Below are positions 1 to 13,000 of a stretch of DNA of 64,000 bases, in pieces. Each line of letters opens with the position of its first letter. Within the stretch, counting starts at the first letter, position 1. The notes beneath the pieces are model-generated. The model made no database searches and was not told the origin of the DNA. It saw nothing but the letters and a program-made list of their open reading frames with translations. The position numbers and the translations under genes are program-made. Source of the DNA: Pycnopodia helianthoides. Its lineage: Eukaryota; Echinodermata; Asteroidea; Forcipulatida; Asteriidae. The DNA lies in NCBI GenBank assembly GCA_032158295.1, contig CM063253.1:5115001-5179000 (forward strand). The letters are read 5' to 3'.

Positions 1-419
1 GGAACAATCTGAACATGGATTAACAGTAAGTACCACAAGATCTGGAAAGTCAGAGGTCAACTAGTTGCTCCATGGCAACATTAACAACACAGTATATTTC
101 AAAGAAAGAAAATGTTTGTTTTTCATTGAAGTGGAGGCCAGGCCAGTGACAGACCTTACTTTTTTTTCTTCTTTTTTTTATTATACAGAAAACAGCTCTG
201 TCTGGTATGAACTCAAAACCAGAAGTAGGTCTTCCACATCAAAATGGTTTAATGAGAGAGAGCATACAGTTGTCTCCATATGTTTGTGACCTTTTGTACT
301 CAATCAGTGTTTGCCATCAATACACCTCCCTCTTTTTCGGTTTCTTTTATTGTAATATGCATGTGTACAACAGTTACAGATCTCAGTTACAAACACAGAT
401 TGAAAACCTTTATACATGT

Positions 420-578
420 ACAGGCCTGGAACTACATGGAGAACATGGTCTCTGTTGCCCCTGGTCTTGGCCTTGGTGCCCCTTCAAAAGCTTCCCAAAG
501 ACTTTAAGATTTTTCAATAGAAGTGCCCTTTGCAAATCAAATGGCCTTGCCCTCTCAAAGATGAACTTCCAGGCCTGT
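420..578. mobile_element. Short element with 'acaggcctgga' inverted ends
   Basis: This 159-bp unit begins acaggcctggaa and ends ttccaggcctgt. Related copies lie at 32446-32624 and 33451-33619, so it is a dispersed family. The internal text (cttggccttggtgcccc, ttgccctctcaaagatga) is shared between copies. No coding capacity is seen. Confidence 0.75.
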
Positions 579-688
579 GATATCAAAACTAAATCAACCA
601 TTCTCATTTTGGTTTTACTGTTACACTGGCTTGTGTAACGTGCTGTATACTCGGTGCTTTCCATGTCCAGTGTGGAATAAACCCACAG

Positions 689-768
689 GCCAATTGGGTG
701 AGATTCGAACCCACAACCCCACCCTGCGAACAAGAGCAGAGGTCTTAACTGCTACACCACATAGCATG
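689..768 (-). repeat. tRNA-derived SINE head
   Basis: Read on the minus strand it has a B box (ggttcgaatctc) and a D-arm-like start (tggtgtagcagttaag). It is degenerate in the anticodon region. It directly abuts a 'gggccc' element, and part of it is repeated on the far side. Confidence 0.6.
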
Positions 769-771
769 TCT

Positions 772-939
772 GGGTCCAATTTCAAAGAGCTGTGTTTCAG
801 CACAACAAGTAGCTAAGCACGAAACAATAAGGTTACCAGCAAAAATACCATGTCAAACCTACAATCCGTGACTGGTAGCCTGCTTAGCAGATTTTTTCAG
901 CACTGTTCTCTGCTTAAGCAGCTCTATGAAATTGGGCCC
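772..939. mobile_element. MITE-like 'gggccc' element
   Basis: The ends are inverted (gggtccaatttcaaagagctg and gcagctctatgaaattgggccc), with AGCTAAGCA-type motifs inside. It is flanked by two 28-bp near-copies of a tRNA-like segment (745-773 and 948-975). Confidence 0.75.
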
Positions 940-3299
940 AGATGTATTAACTACTACACCACATAACATGCCTGGTCAGGAGAGGCCGGTAATTAACTCG
1001 GTAATTAGCAGTTGGTACCAAAATCATATTCATCCCTGATACAATATTATAGAAACACTGCAAAATGAGGGGTAACAATATTTACTGTTTTTTTTTTTAC
1101 AAATTTGTGCTTAGTATGATATTTTATCTTGTAAACACGATTACATCATAGATAACTTCAATTGGACTTTTCCTGAGTTTCTTCCCATTTATGCACATAT
1201 AGGAAAGGGAAAAGGAAAGTGGTGTTTTGACTATTGAGTACTTAAAATCTTAAGACATTTTCAGTCGAGTATCAAGTACATGACTTTGAGTGCAAATTAT
1301 TTTTCAGTCGAGTATCGAGTATTTTGCTAGCTGAGTACAAGCACGAGTACCATCAAAACGGTACTCGCGTAGCACGCCAGTACGAGTACCGAGTACTACA
1401 ACACTGATTATTACATCAATTAAAATTATACCACAACTATTCATAAATCTGAGCTCTGAGTTCACAAAGAGCAATAAAGTCCTTACGTTTGTCAAATAAA
1501 ACGATCTACCTGATAGGTATCTGACATTGCTCTGACTGGTATTAATGGTGCAATTTTGTAATACAATACACGCAGCACCAGTACAGCTTTTAACATGTGT
1601 TTCAGTTTACAACATCATTATCTGATAATCATCCAAGAAAACTCCTTAAGCCTTGGCCTCTTCAGAGAAAGGTGACACCATCTTGAGACATTTGCTCCTT
1701 GTTATTAATAGGAGGTGGATGGCCTCTACCTTTCTCTCTCTCTCTCTCTTTATCTTGACCATGGATTCCTTTCCGCGAAAACACTTCAGACAGTTGACTC
1801 ACTGTTGGTGTCTTCTGATCTTCCATTATTTGTTTATTAAAGGGACGATAGAGCAAAGTTTTACTCTTGAAGAGTTATACATTCACTCAAGCAGACATAT
1901 AAATTTCAAGTGATCATCTTGGAACTTGTTCACTCAAGTGGCCCATTTGTTTTTTTTTTCAAAAGAGGAAATTTCGTCTCGGGAAGTTTGGTACCAACAA
2001 CTGCCAACTGTCCTTGCCCCTATGCTTTATACAGTGTGAACTATTGAAGTTCAAAGATATCAAATTTCTTGGGGAAAGTCAAACAAAATACAGGCCTGGA
2101 CTTTCATTCTTGAAAGGAGGGGCCATATTAGTAGGTTTTGAGGCATTGCCTGGTTAGGTATCAACACCATGTGAATACATCTACATGTACTCAGCTGTGT
2201 AGTATGTTCTTGTAAGCACTTGTTTTGCTGTTATTCTGCTACTTCCGTGGAGTAGATTTAAGAAACCCGGTGATGGGGGGGGGGGGGACACACACGACGA
2301 CACTGACCAAAAAAGAACTGTCCAGCTTACTAAGTACGACCCAAAGATAGGTAAGAAACTCGGCCTGGACTACTACTTAGCTTAGTGGATCGAGGGGACT
2401 TCTCGTTATTCACTTCACTAGCGCAGAGTGAGTAATTATGGTCTCAACATTTCGACTAGCCTGATCCAAGTCATCGACAGGAGACTGAAGGGTGTTTGAG
2501 ATGCTGATTGGTCTCTTCATGGTATTTTGAAGGGGGAACAAAATCATGCAGAGCAGCGGTCTCTGTGTAATGTCAAGGCCTCAAATAATTAAAGTCAATG
2601 CTTTTTAGAGGAGTAGTAAATTCATTTTTTTTTAAAACACACCATATAAAAAAAAAATTAAAAATAGATGTTAAAATGGCATCCAATTTTTGCAGGTTTA
2701 AATCTAGCTTATTTTGATTCAGCAATTTAAATAAGAAACAATGATTTTGGGTCTTCAGAGACTATTTTGTTAAGGCTATCTGTTGGGCTATTATTTATTT
2801 ATTTAAATGCATAAAAAACAAAATTGGGGGGGGGGGCACACAGGAAAATTTATTACAAAACAGTTTACACCATCCAACTTCTCCATGATATTTAACCTAT
2901 CTCTATTCTCCGTGACTCAAGATAAGTTGTAGAAAAAAGAAAAAAAAAGTCACCTACCGAATAATTTACAAAATCTAGCTGCGCTGAGAATCGGTCTTGC
3001 CTTCAGATTCCTTGACGTCAAGATTGGCATTCCCAGCTGAGGTATGTCCGAAAAAAAACAAACAAAAAAAACCCAAACAAGTGCCGCGCTGACGCACCCA
3101 GAAAATCCTCTTTGTAGATTGTGAAGCCAAAGAAGATGTTTCCTATGTACCGGAATCGCTAAGCAAACTTATTCATCAAAAGCTGCTCTTACAAACAAAA
3201 AATTCCTCAAGACAAGAAGGGGACAGGTCTTCTCTCTGACATAGATTCAAACCGAAGCCGCCGAGTGTGGATTTCACAAAAAAGGCCTATCAAACTTTT

Positions 3300-3988
3300 C
3301 TTGAATATCTCAAGAAAGAAGGCACCCCCAGCTGGAGAGCTGGACACAAGCCTTGAGATCCCTCAAACCCTCTTTAAGGATTTCCCGAGGGAAGACACTA
3401 AGAAGACACCGAGTCTCTTCTGACAGACAGTTTGGGGTTTTGATCCAGGAGCAAAGACCTGGCCGAGACGTCTTGGATTTCCCAGACCACAGGGGGTTCT
3501 TTCTCTTGTTTAATGTCTTGTAAAAAATCCGCAGTCCGATGGATTCTTTCCGTGAAGTGAGACTTTGATTCATTGTCAATGGAGACAGCCGGCCATTGTT
3601 GAAAAACGGTCAAGCACCCCAGTGTCAGCTCATTCTTCTCCCCTCACAAAATACTAAAAATAACGCACCGTGACAGTCTGACAACTTTACAGAGTTTTGA
3701 CTCGTGCTCATATTCCACGACATATTCATCGCCGGGCAGTGAATAAAACCTCACTTCAGAACGCGTCGCAAAGAAGTCTTCGAGGGGAAAGGGCTACATG
3801 TGTTTCTTCAACGCAACAAGTCTGCAGTTGATGTGAAAAAATCCCAAGATCAATCAGAAAAGAAATTCGTCGTGAAGAATCTTTGAAATAAAAGACGTCC
3901 CCCTCTCTTCTCCCTCCCCCCACCCCCGACCGATTCTCAACACAGACACTAAATAATCCTAACTACAACACTAAACCTTTGCTACCGA
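3300..3988 (-). other. Probable LSM4 3' untranslated region
   Basis: This sequence directly follows the LSM4 stop in transcript order, and I see no recognisable protein or repeat in it. On the minus strand an ATTAAA hexamer lies at 3514-3509 and could serve as a poly(A) signal about 475 bases after the stop. No canonical AATAAA was seen on that strand nearby. The end of the transcript is inferred, not observed. Confidence 0.35.
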
Positions 3989-4092
3989 TTAGCGCAACGG
4001 GGGTCCTCCTCCACCACCACCACCCCCTCCTCCACCCCTTCCTCCCTTGCTGCCGCCACGACCTCCACGCCCACCTCCTCGGCCAAACGTGC
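3989..4092 (-). CDS. LSM4: LSM4 exon 5 (terminal RG/poly-Gly tail)
   Basis: The acceptor is a good pyrimidine tract ending 'tttcacag'. The exon completes the split Gly codon of exon 4 and then encodes [17 protein letters not shown], Arg, a run of eleven Gly, PPLR and a TAA stop. The match of phase and composition to the LSM4 tail ties it to exon 4 across 33 kb. No other RG-rich open segment was seen in between. Confidence 0.88.
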
Positions 4093-7000
4093 CTGTGAAA
4101 GAGAAGGAAACAAGGCCTGCTTAATTCAAGGTAATATTACGGAAACACAGTCAATAAAGAACATCTTCTCAGTATTACCCCCCCCCCACTTCCAACGTTC
4201 ATTCAAAAGCTTGTTTTTCACTACTCTTAAAGAGATTACAAACTCATTCAACAAAGTTACATCACTGGCTTAAGTTATAGTAGGAACAAATTGCTTAGCA
4301 TGATGAAATACCGCTTTAAGCAGAAGCAGGTTACATGATGATGATAGATGAACAGTTTTTTTTTATGACAAACTTCAAAAAGACATCACAATCATCAGAT
4401 CGAATTGCATCTTATTTACATTGGGTCAATCAAAATTTATACCTACAACAAAAACAAAAAAAAGGCAATTGGACAGAAGAGTTAAATATTACATAGTAAG
4501 ACTAAAAATCATTATAAAAAGGGGGAACTAAGGGTTAATAAGTGGACGGTACGAACGCAGACATAAAAAGCCCCCCCCCCAAAAAAAAAAAAAAAACCCA
4601 CCCCAAACTAAAAACAAACAAAACAGTAACATGATGTGATTTTAGAGAAAGGGAATCAAAAACATTTCAATCTGAGAAACATTTCTGCATGAAACGTTTC
4701 TCAGATTGTGTATTCCACTTACGGATTGGAATTTGTCCTGCGTGGACAAAACCTCTCCACATTTTCGGCGATATCAAATGAAAGGTTAGTTTTAATGCAT
4801 AGAATCTACATTTATATAAGATTAAAACAAATCGAGCGGTCCCAAGACCAAAGGTATACGTTGCCTTTAATCAAAAACAGCTTGAGTTTAGAAAGCCTGA
4901 AACTAGTGACAAACTGTTCATCATATGAACTCAATTTATGAGGAACTAACCAAAAACAACTCATTTGAATGAAAAAAAACCCAGTAATTTAGAATAAAAC
5001 CAAAAGGGGGGAAAATATAATAAAGTAAAATTGCACTAAAAAGGAATGTCTTGTGAGCGTGACTCACTGCCAATTTTCACAAATCTTATTCACATTATAC
5101 CAGCACCAGACAATGGCGCCCCGTAATTACACTTCCGATCGATTCAATAAAAAATCACTGAACTTTCCCCCAACTCCATAAGAAGTCAAGGTACTTTGTT
5201 AAGTACACACTGTAAAATCTGTCATTCAAGGCGAACCAACGCGTCAACTCCGCACGCTAATCCTGAGCAAAGATAACATGACTGGCCGGGGAGAAGGGCG
5301 GCCGACCGCGACATCCCCATTGTGTGCCCTGATCACTGCTTCAAAGGCACCGAAACATCTGCAAATGTTTGATTGACAGATGAAGTTGATATGAGCCCAC
5401 ACTGTCAATCATAATTAAAGGGCCACACCAGTTATGATTTTTCAAATTCTTCAAGTCGTTCGCCAACAGATATGATTCACAGGAAGTGATAACGGATGTT
5501 GCTGCTCACCTGATATGCATTTATTCATATTTCATATTCTGGTAATAAACTCATCGAGTTCTACACCCTTAGGGGCTGACGAAATGTTCAATTTAAGGTA
5601 TGAGTATGCGAGGAAAATTCCAAATGGGAAAACCCATAGTGGGACTGAATCCATGCAAACCCACGAGCAGGTTCCTGGGCTGTGTTCCACTTGAGTGAAC
5701 ACATTGCACCTGTTTACGCAAATGTTCACGCTAAGCGGAACCGATTATGTGAGCGTAAAACTCACACGACCGATGTCAATATGGCAGTCCACGGTCATGC
5801 TAATTTCTTCAAATTTCTCAGCCCCTACTTAATATTCCTAGACAAAAAGGGACTTCACCCCAACCACAGTGTGAACTGCGAAGAGCAAAAAAGGGCATCA
5901 TACCCACCACCGATTCCAATCTAATTATTTTTGTGACGACAAAACAATGTCTCCTTTACCTTTCAGTAAACTTAGTATGCTATAGCCATTTTCAAAGCAC
6001 TCGCTGACCCCTCAAAAAAAAAACGTTGGCCATCTGTTGCTAAAGTTCATCATTGTTGGGGGCGCACTACTCCCACCACCAGCAATTGTTTGTTTGCAAA
6101 CGTCGGACAATTTCTGCAACATTTGTGCAAGCGGATTACACACCAGAATCAGTCTGAAGTGGGATTCGAACCAAGGACACACAATTGAAAGGCAGGAGAA
6201 GCTGGTACCGATTTGTTACTTCTCTTGAAGCGTTGTGTTGTCTTTGAAACAGAGCTGGGCCCACTTTAATGGCACTGCTCAGTGCTTACGGCTCATCACA
6301 GTTACACGGGACAAGGGAAGCTCAGAATTCCTTGGTAAGCAGCTCCATAAAATAAGGCCCTGGTGTAATACCGGGCAAAATTTTAACGCTTATGCACTTC
6401 TATATGTATAGGCATGTACATTACTCAGCATTTTGGCTGGTGACCTTTTTTTTGTGCTTACGATCGTTTTTTCTTTTCATGCTGAGTAGCTAAATATGAA
6501 AACATTGCCATGATCAAGATGTTGATTTGATTGCATAAAAAGCTCTTCTTTCTTAGAAGTGTTTTCGTTGTACTGTTGACAAATTTTCTTTCCTTTTCTT
6601 TAATAATGATAATACTGGGTTCTTATATAGTGCTTTATCACACACCTAGGGGTGTATCGAGGCGCTCATTTTATTTCTTCAACAGGATAAGCAGAGCTAC
6701 ATGTATGTTTTGAATAATGAGACCCATTTATGATGCACCTTCTAATGGTTCACAAGGTGCTGCGGCGGCGCGTTCAGCAGCCACTGCCATAAACACCCGG
6801 GCAAACCCCTACTCATAGCGATAAGTGCAACTGGGTTCTTCTGCGTGCAATTACACAACACACAGGACCTACAGCTTTACATCCCATCCGAAGGCTGATG
6901 CAATAATGGTGAAGTGTCTCGCTTAAGGACACAAGCGTCACGACCGGGACTCGAACCCATACTCCAGAAACACCAGAGCTTGATTCTGGTGCTCTCGACC

Positions 7001-10000
7001 GCTCAGCCACCTTTACACCTTCACCATCAGAATCCTGCAGTATTATGGCAGGGCTAAAGGGTAACTTTCATTTCATTTTATTTATTCTGGTTGTGAAGCC
7101 AAGGATTCTCAGAAAAGAGAACTTAATCACTATACTAGAGAAGACAAGGAAGGAAGCTTCAGTTTCAGATGTGGGAGGAAAATCCAAGAGGATTATTCCG
7201 GGGAAAACCCACGCAATCAGGTAGGGACTGAAAACCCAATCCACATAGACCCCCCACCAGGATTCGAACTGGGGTCCCAAGGCGAGGGAAAGATACCACT
7301 ACGCCAACCCGACCGCCCAAAAAACTTCAATACACCTAAGGCAGATACCAAACGGCATACACAGTCCCCTTTAAAAGAGAACTCACCATGAAGGCAGAAC
7401 AAAAAAACCTGACGCAGTCCCCCCATCAAGTCGCCTCCTGGTACAATTGACTTTCCTTGCCGATGATGTTTTCATAAAATTCTTTCTCCCTGGACTGCTG
7501 AGAAGGTGGCAAAATCACCGTAACTAATTCCGTCATGTCAAAACCCTCCTGGCATGACTGTCCACATAAGACTCCTTGTGCCACTCAACTATAACAACAA
7601 ATAATCCAACCTGGATTCAGAAGGATTGTTGTTATTTTCTTTTTTTTGGAAATGTATTTTTATTCAGTTTTTCCTTTCACCCCCTGAGGTCATCGGAGTC
7701 GGTGAACGGTAAGGAACCTGATTTGCACGGTGGACTCTACCTTGTACTTCCGTTTCTCACAATAGTCCACCCCGGTTCATAACCACCCAGATCCATGTTG
7801 AATTTGGTGTAAGGTTTGGGAGAGATCTTTTGATTTAAACTTTCTGGGTTTTTCTCCCCTGCGAATGTACAGATACTTTAAGAAAAACTAGAGTTGGTAA
7901 ACAACTCTTTTGGGAGAAGCGTTGGTTCTAAAAAGAAACCAGTGTGGTCTCAAACAGTATACTCTGCTCATTCTCCAGAAGAGGAGTAGAGCATACGGTT
8001 CCAATCGTCGAGACCACACTGGTTCTTCTCAGAGCCAAAACTTCTCCCAAAAGAGTTTCATACATGGTTGTATCCGCAAGTCTACATGTACTACTATAAT
8101 TTTTCTTATGATCCACACACCATGCAAAGCTTCAAACATTACTTACAGAAATTGTACTTGTCATCAGGGAGAAGTGAGGGCAGTTCAGAATGTTGGAAAA
8201 TTTACTGTCAAAGTAAAACTGGTGAGACTTTGTTCCTAGTAATTTTAACCCCACCCCAAATACCTTTCTCATGGAAGTCACAAATCAGAAGTTTTGAAAA
8301 AATAGGAACCAATTTCATAGAGCTGCTTAAAGGCTGATTTTGTGCTTACTGTGCAATTTCACAACAATCACTGAGCAAAAGCATGCTAACCTTCCAGCAC
8401 TTACTGTAAGCAATTAAGTAATGTAACAATGCAAGTCCATGGTAAACGCGCAAGCTGGAAGCATGATTTTCTTGCTTACCTGCTTAGCACATTTGTCCTG
8501 CTATAGTGTCCTGCACAAAAATGTGCTTACTGTTTTGCAGCTCTATGAAAGTGGTCCCACCCCCAACAATTTTATTTATTTCATTACAAATCCAACATCG
8601 CAGTTAGCGCCAATACCAGGATCAACTGGTGTTTAAACAAAAACTTGTCCTTAATGTGAATGGGTCAGAGCTGAGAACTCGTCAAACCGATGGGAGCAAA
8701 TATATATTTGGGCTTCTACTTTCTTTCTCTTCTTAAAGTGATCAACCTTCCCTCATGGTGAAAACATTTCTGGTTGCCTCACTTTTCCATTTTAAAATTT
8801 TGATATTTTTTATTACAATACCATGCTACAAAGCTGAGCTATGTTTATTTTCTGGACAGCTGTGCTGTATCAGAAACTGTTCTCTCAAAAAAATCGGATT
8901 CATTTTGGTTTCAGAGAGAGGTGTTAGCTTTACGACCACTTTGTGGTTATTGGCAGTCCATTTAGATCAAGATTCTGACAGGGAGCAGAATAAATCCATA
9001 AAGGTTGGCTGTCAATTTGAGACACTTGGTCTGCTTCCGAGCATGTGAGAAGAAATTGTTCGATTAATTTCAAATGTTTCTAATGGAAGTAACAGATCAA
9101 TGTGGTTTCTAATATTACTAACGACAAAACAAAAAATAAAAATAAAATGAAATCCATTAAAATCAATTCCAACAGTTTCTTTCGCTTCTGCTCCAAACAA
9201 TATGTATAGAAATCAAAGTTTTCTGTTCAAATGACAGTTTAGAAAAGCTTTCTCATTGTTCCGACAAGAGGAATTCTACTTCCTCAAATCAACTCCAAGT
9301 GATGTTTTTGGTGGGCAAAAATTGAGATCAATATGGTTTCCATCCCCCCCCCAATAAAATGCACCCTCAAACATATACTAAGCTTGTCCTCTAAAGAATT
9401 CATGAGATTCCGAGCACACAATGTAGACAAAATGGGGGGAGGGGGGGGGGGTTACACCATGCCCCAAATCGAGCACCAAATAGATGACTTAACCACCGGA
9501 ACGTGAGTCCCACCGGAACGTGAGTCCGGTGCACGAGACCACTCGGCCATAACACACTATTATGTGTCAATCTTTAAAATATTGAGACCTCCCACTCAAA
9601 ACAGTACACTGCACAAAGCAAACAGGCTGAACACAAACTCACAAGTTATTGTAATACTTTTGAAAACCCCACTATTACGTTCCAAAAACCACACAGACAC
9701 ATTGTTCACAGCTCACGACGATTATGTGATAACCAAGCCCTCTTGCACCAGAAGGAAAAACCGACCGGATACCAAGTTGGAACTTGAACTAATTGCTTGG
9801 GTTTGGAGTTACACCCACAACTACCCCCGTCTTTAATGCCTCTTTATTCTACAGGAGTGCAGCTTTTAAGGTTTGATTAGGGATTGATTTATACCTCGAC
9901 ATGCTTGCTCCTCGGGTATCGGTACACCACTTAACCTAGATATTAATGCCAATAATTACAGTTTCAATCTGATTCTTGGGGCTGAACCACCTGCTTGTGG

Positions 10001-13000
10001 GGGTTGGAGTGGGGGGTGGAGGCACTACCGCTTTTCCCCCCCTAAAGAGGACATTGATATTATTATCGCATCCAAAAGAAGCCCCCGAAACATTAAAGTC
10101 TTTTTTATTCATCTGGGTACTTGTACAAACGCTGCTTTCCTAGTTCCGAAGAGTAATCAAAGTCTCAATCCATAAAAAAAAAAAATTAAAAAAATTTGTA
10201 ATAATAATAATAATAAATAATAAACCACAAGGGAAACTGACTTGGTATATTTTTTTAATGATTTCGGGTTGAACAAAGAAGAATTGACTAGAGCGGGATT
10301 TGAACCAACGACCTCCGGTTTAACGTGCCGGCGCTCTACCAACTGAGCTATCTAGCCCTATGTTGGCGGTCTCCCTATTTTGTCAAACTCTTTGTACGGG
10401 GGTGCCTGTCAGAAGCCAATCAACCGCAAAGATATTGACAAAATAGGGAGACCGCCAACATAGGGCTAGATAGCTCAGTTGGTAGAGCGCCGGCACGTTA
10501 AACCGGAGGTCGTTGGTTCAAATCCCGCTCTAGTCAATTCTTCTTTGTTCAACCCGAAATCAATAATAATAATAATGCATTTATAATGCGCCATCTATCT
10601 AGTGTACGAGACCCTATTCCGAGGCGCAGAACAAAACAACAAAAACAAAAACATATAAGCAGCAAAAGAGAAATATAGAATGCAAAGACAATTATACAGA
10701 TGAATAATCTAAGACATGTTACAAGCTAAGTGTATGTGGAGTCACAGACTCGAAGGACTCGAACCACAGACTTTCAGCATTCTAGAGCGGATTTCTAACA
10801 CATGATCCCCTCAAATGGTGGCGATGACGGGCCAGCTTAAAGTAACAACAGAACATCACCAGTGCTAAACACCAAGGACCTTTTGACACACGCTCATGTT
10901 CCACGAGCATCACCTTGAGAAGACTCGCAGATTTCTCTCCGCAGGGATTTCTTCCGCTTTCCACCAGCTGCTTTTAATTTACCATACCAAACTTTGCACC
11001 TACACGTGCATGCGCTGTATGTCTCTGAAATAGTAATCAAGGTCTCCCTGTTTCCTCCAGAATCTAACGACCCTGGACCCAGATTTCACAAAGCACTAAG
11101 ACTCCCCTTAAGATGAGCTGTGAATATCACTGTAGTGATTCGTATTGTGACATCACACTATGCTCAGCAGTCAAGATTGATCCGCTCCTAAGATCAATTT
11201 CAGCTCTTTGTGGAAAAATCGAGCCTTAGTTCATCAATCCAATTTCAAAGTGGGTCTATGGTGTCACCCAAACAAAGATCAAACCTGGGCCCAATTTCAT
11301 GGCTCTGCTTACCGCAGCATTCTTCGCTGATGGCTTCATAGATTTATGCGCTTCACAGGGCTCTGAAGCGCGGAATTGCGTCATCAACGGGACCATGAAA
11401 TAGGGGCCCTGCATGGCGTGATCTAAATCCGCGTTCGCATAGGATTAATAATTATTACCGAGACCATGGGTATCATTCCAACGGGTATCATGTTGCACTT
11501 GGATTATTCCGACGTAGGTAAACTAACCAAGACGATGGGGAAACAAACCTACTGACTAAATAAACACATGAGGGCGCTACGCCAGTGACAAAATAAACCA
11601 CCTGGCTTGTAGACAATGGTCGAAGAGAAGCGCAGCAAATAAATGTAGAAATACCACGCAGCAAAAGGGGCGCAATTTCTGAGTTCTGCATACCGCCGCG
11701 ACAACACCACGAGCGTGAACGTCGCCAGCACAATGCATGTTGTAGTTCACTTCTGTGTATCATGTGATCATGGCTGTGCAGCGAACCCGACGTGGTATTT
11801 TTTACTGGTTGGTTTAAACGGGATGACGCATCCGCACCTGGATGTTTGGCTCGTTTAGTTTGACCAGATTAAGTCTACCTGGGCAGAGGGTAGCCATTTA
11901 AACTACCCATTGGACTCGTTAAGTTTACCTGGTCAAAATTTTTCCGGGCTGTTAGCACTGGACTTGAAAATGGTCAAGTTACCCATTTGTTTGGGCAGTT
12001 TACCCACCCCCCCCAAAAAAAAACCCAAATAGTCCGATGCAAACATGGCTGAAACCTTTTTCCAGACCAGAGGAGGCTCGCCCTCTCCAAACAGGTGATG
12101 GCTGTCACAATCATTCAGGAACTAGGATAAAAGGTCTCACCTCCAGCCCCCTCCTACAGGGACCAAATAAGAAGCTCTCCTCCCTTGTAAATCTCTCACA
12201 GTAATCCAATTTGCCAGCCATCTGAAACCAGTAATGGATTTTGCACACTACCCATTACGGAGGCTATCAGGGGGGCATCATTGGCCTGACAAGGGGGGCT
12301 CCCGTGTGGTCCTCTGGATGGGTTGGAGAATTGGGAATCTTCTGCTTAATCTCATCCGGCCTGAGTGACCTGTTTACATCTGCTGTTGAATGACCAAGGT
12401 TTTGTATCACTTGTGAGGGAGATTTTTGGGTGTTGTGCAATATGAGGCACAAACACCTCTTGTGTTTTTTCTTCTGCTTTTAGGTGTACGGGCAATAAGA
12501 GCACAAACACATCCTGATTTTGTTTTGTTTTTAGGTGCTATTGCAATAAGGGCATGAGCACCTATTATTTGTGTTCTCTTTTTCCACCTTCTTCTTCCGC
12601 CAACACTTCTCGAAGGCACAACTCAAGATTGAAACTGAACTGGGCTTTGAAAACTCATCAGGCGAATGAACATCAATATGAAGATGGCAAAAATTTCTTG
12701 ATGTCAAGATGACATCATCAGGTGTCGAATTACACAGTTTAATACTAGACAAAAAATAAAAACTCATGAATCATCTTTACATCATCAGAAAGGTCTCTTC
12801 TCAGAGTGTGACCCCATTATGACCTTGACGACTTCCGGTTCAAACCGGAAGTTGACAACTTCAAACATTCATATCTCAAGAACTGCTTATCATTTATAAT
12901 CCAAATTTTGCATCAGGATAGAGCTTTGAGCCTGCTCAGACTTTTGCACCAGAGATGACATTAGTTTGGAGGAAAGGGGGGGGGGACCAACAAATTATGA

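Larger units (their letters stand above)
1..3299. other. Repeat-rich spacer downstream of LSM4
   Basis: No gene is recognised here. The stretch holds a 159-bp palindromic-ended element, a tRNA-like segment, a 'gggccc' element, a GAGTA-rich degenerate repeat at about 1266-1410, a short (TC)n tract at 1731-1751 and several G or T homopolymers. A minus-strand frame at 1825-1662 (53 codons, ATG start) includes a Lys/Glu/Arg stretch that comes from a GA repeat. I do not count it as a gene. Confidence 0.6.
10259..10562. repeat. Perfect 128-bp inverted repeat with tRNA-like arms
   Basis: The arms 10259-10386 and 10435-10562 appear to be exact reverse complements, separated by 48 bases. Each arm contains a 72-nt tRNA-like sequence in head-to-head arrangement plus shared flanks on both sides (gacaaaatagggagaccgcc and ttcaacccgaaatc). 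The right flank continues into an ataataat-rich SINE-like head. The exact identity suggests a recent inverted duplication or a foldback element. Confidence 0.95.

Noticed and set aside
1662..1825. Minus-strand 53-codon ORF (MEDQKTPTVSQLSEVFSRKG...)
   Set aside because: The start looks protein-like, but the middle is encoded by a GA microsatellite and no family is recognised. A check for transcript support would decide it.
10286..10535. Two functional tRNA-Asn genes
   Set aside because: C at position 33, a C-A pair closing the anticodon stem and a T-stem mismatch are not expected in a decoding tRNA. Kept as tRNA-like sequences.
12831..12853. Palindrome acttccggttcaaaccggaagt as a regulatory ETS-type double site
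   Set aside because: Only one occurrence, far from any recognised promoter. It may be chance or a transposon fragment.
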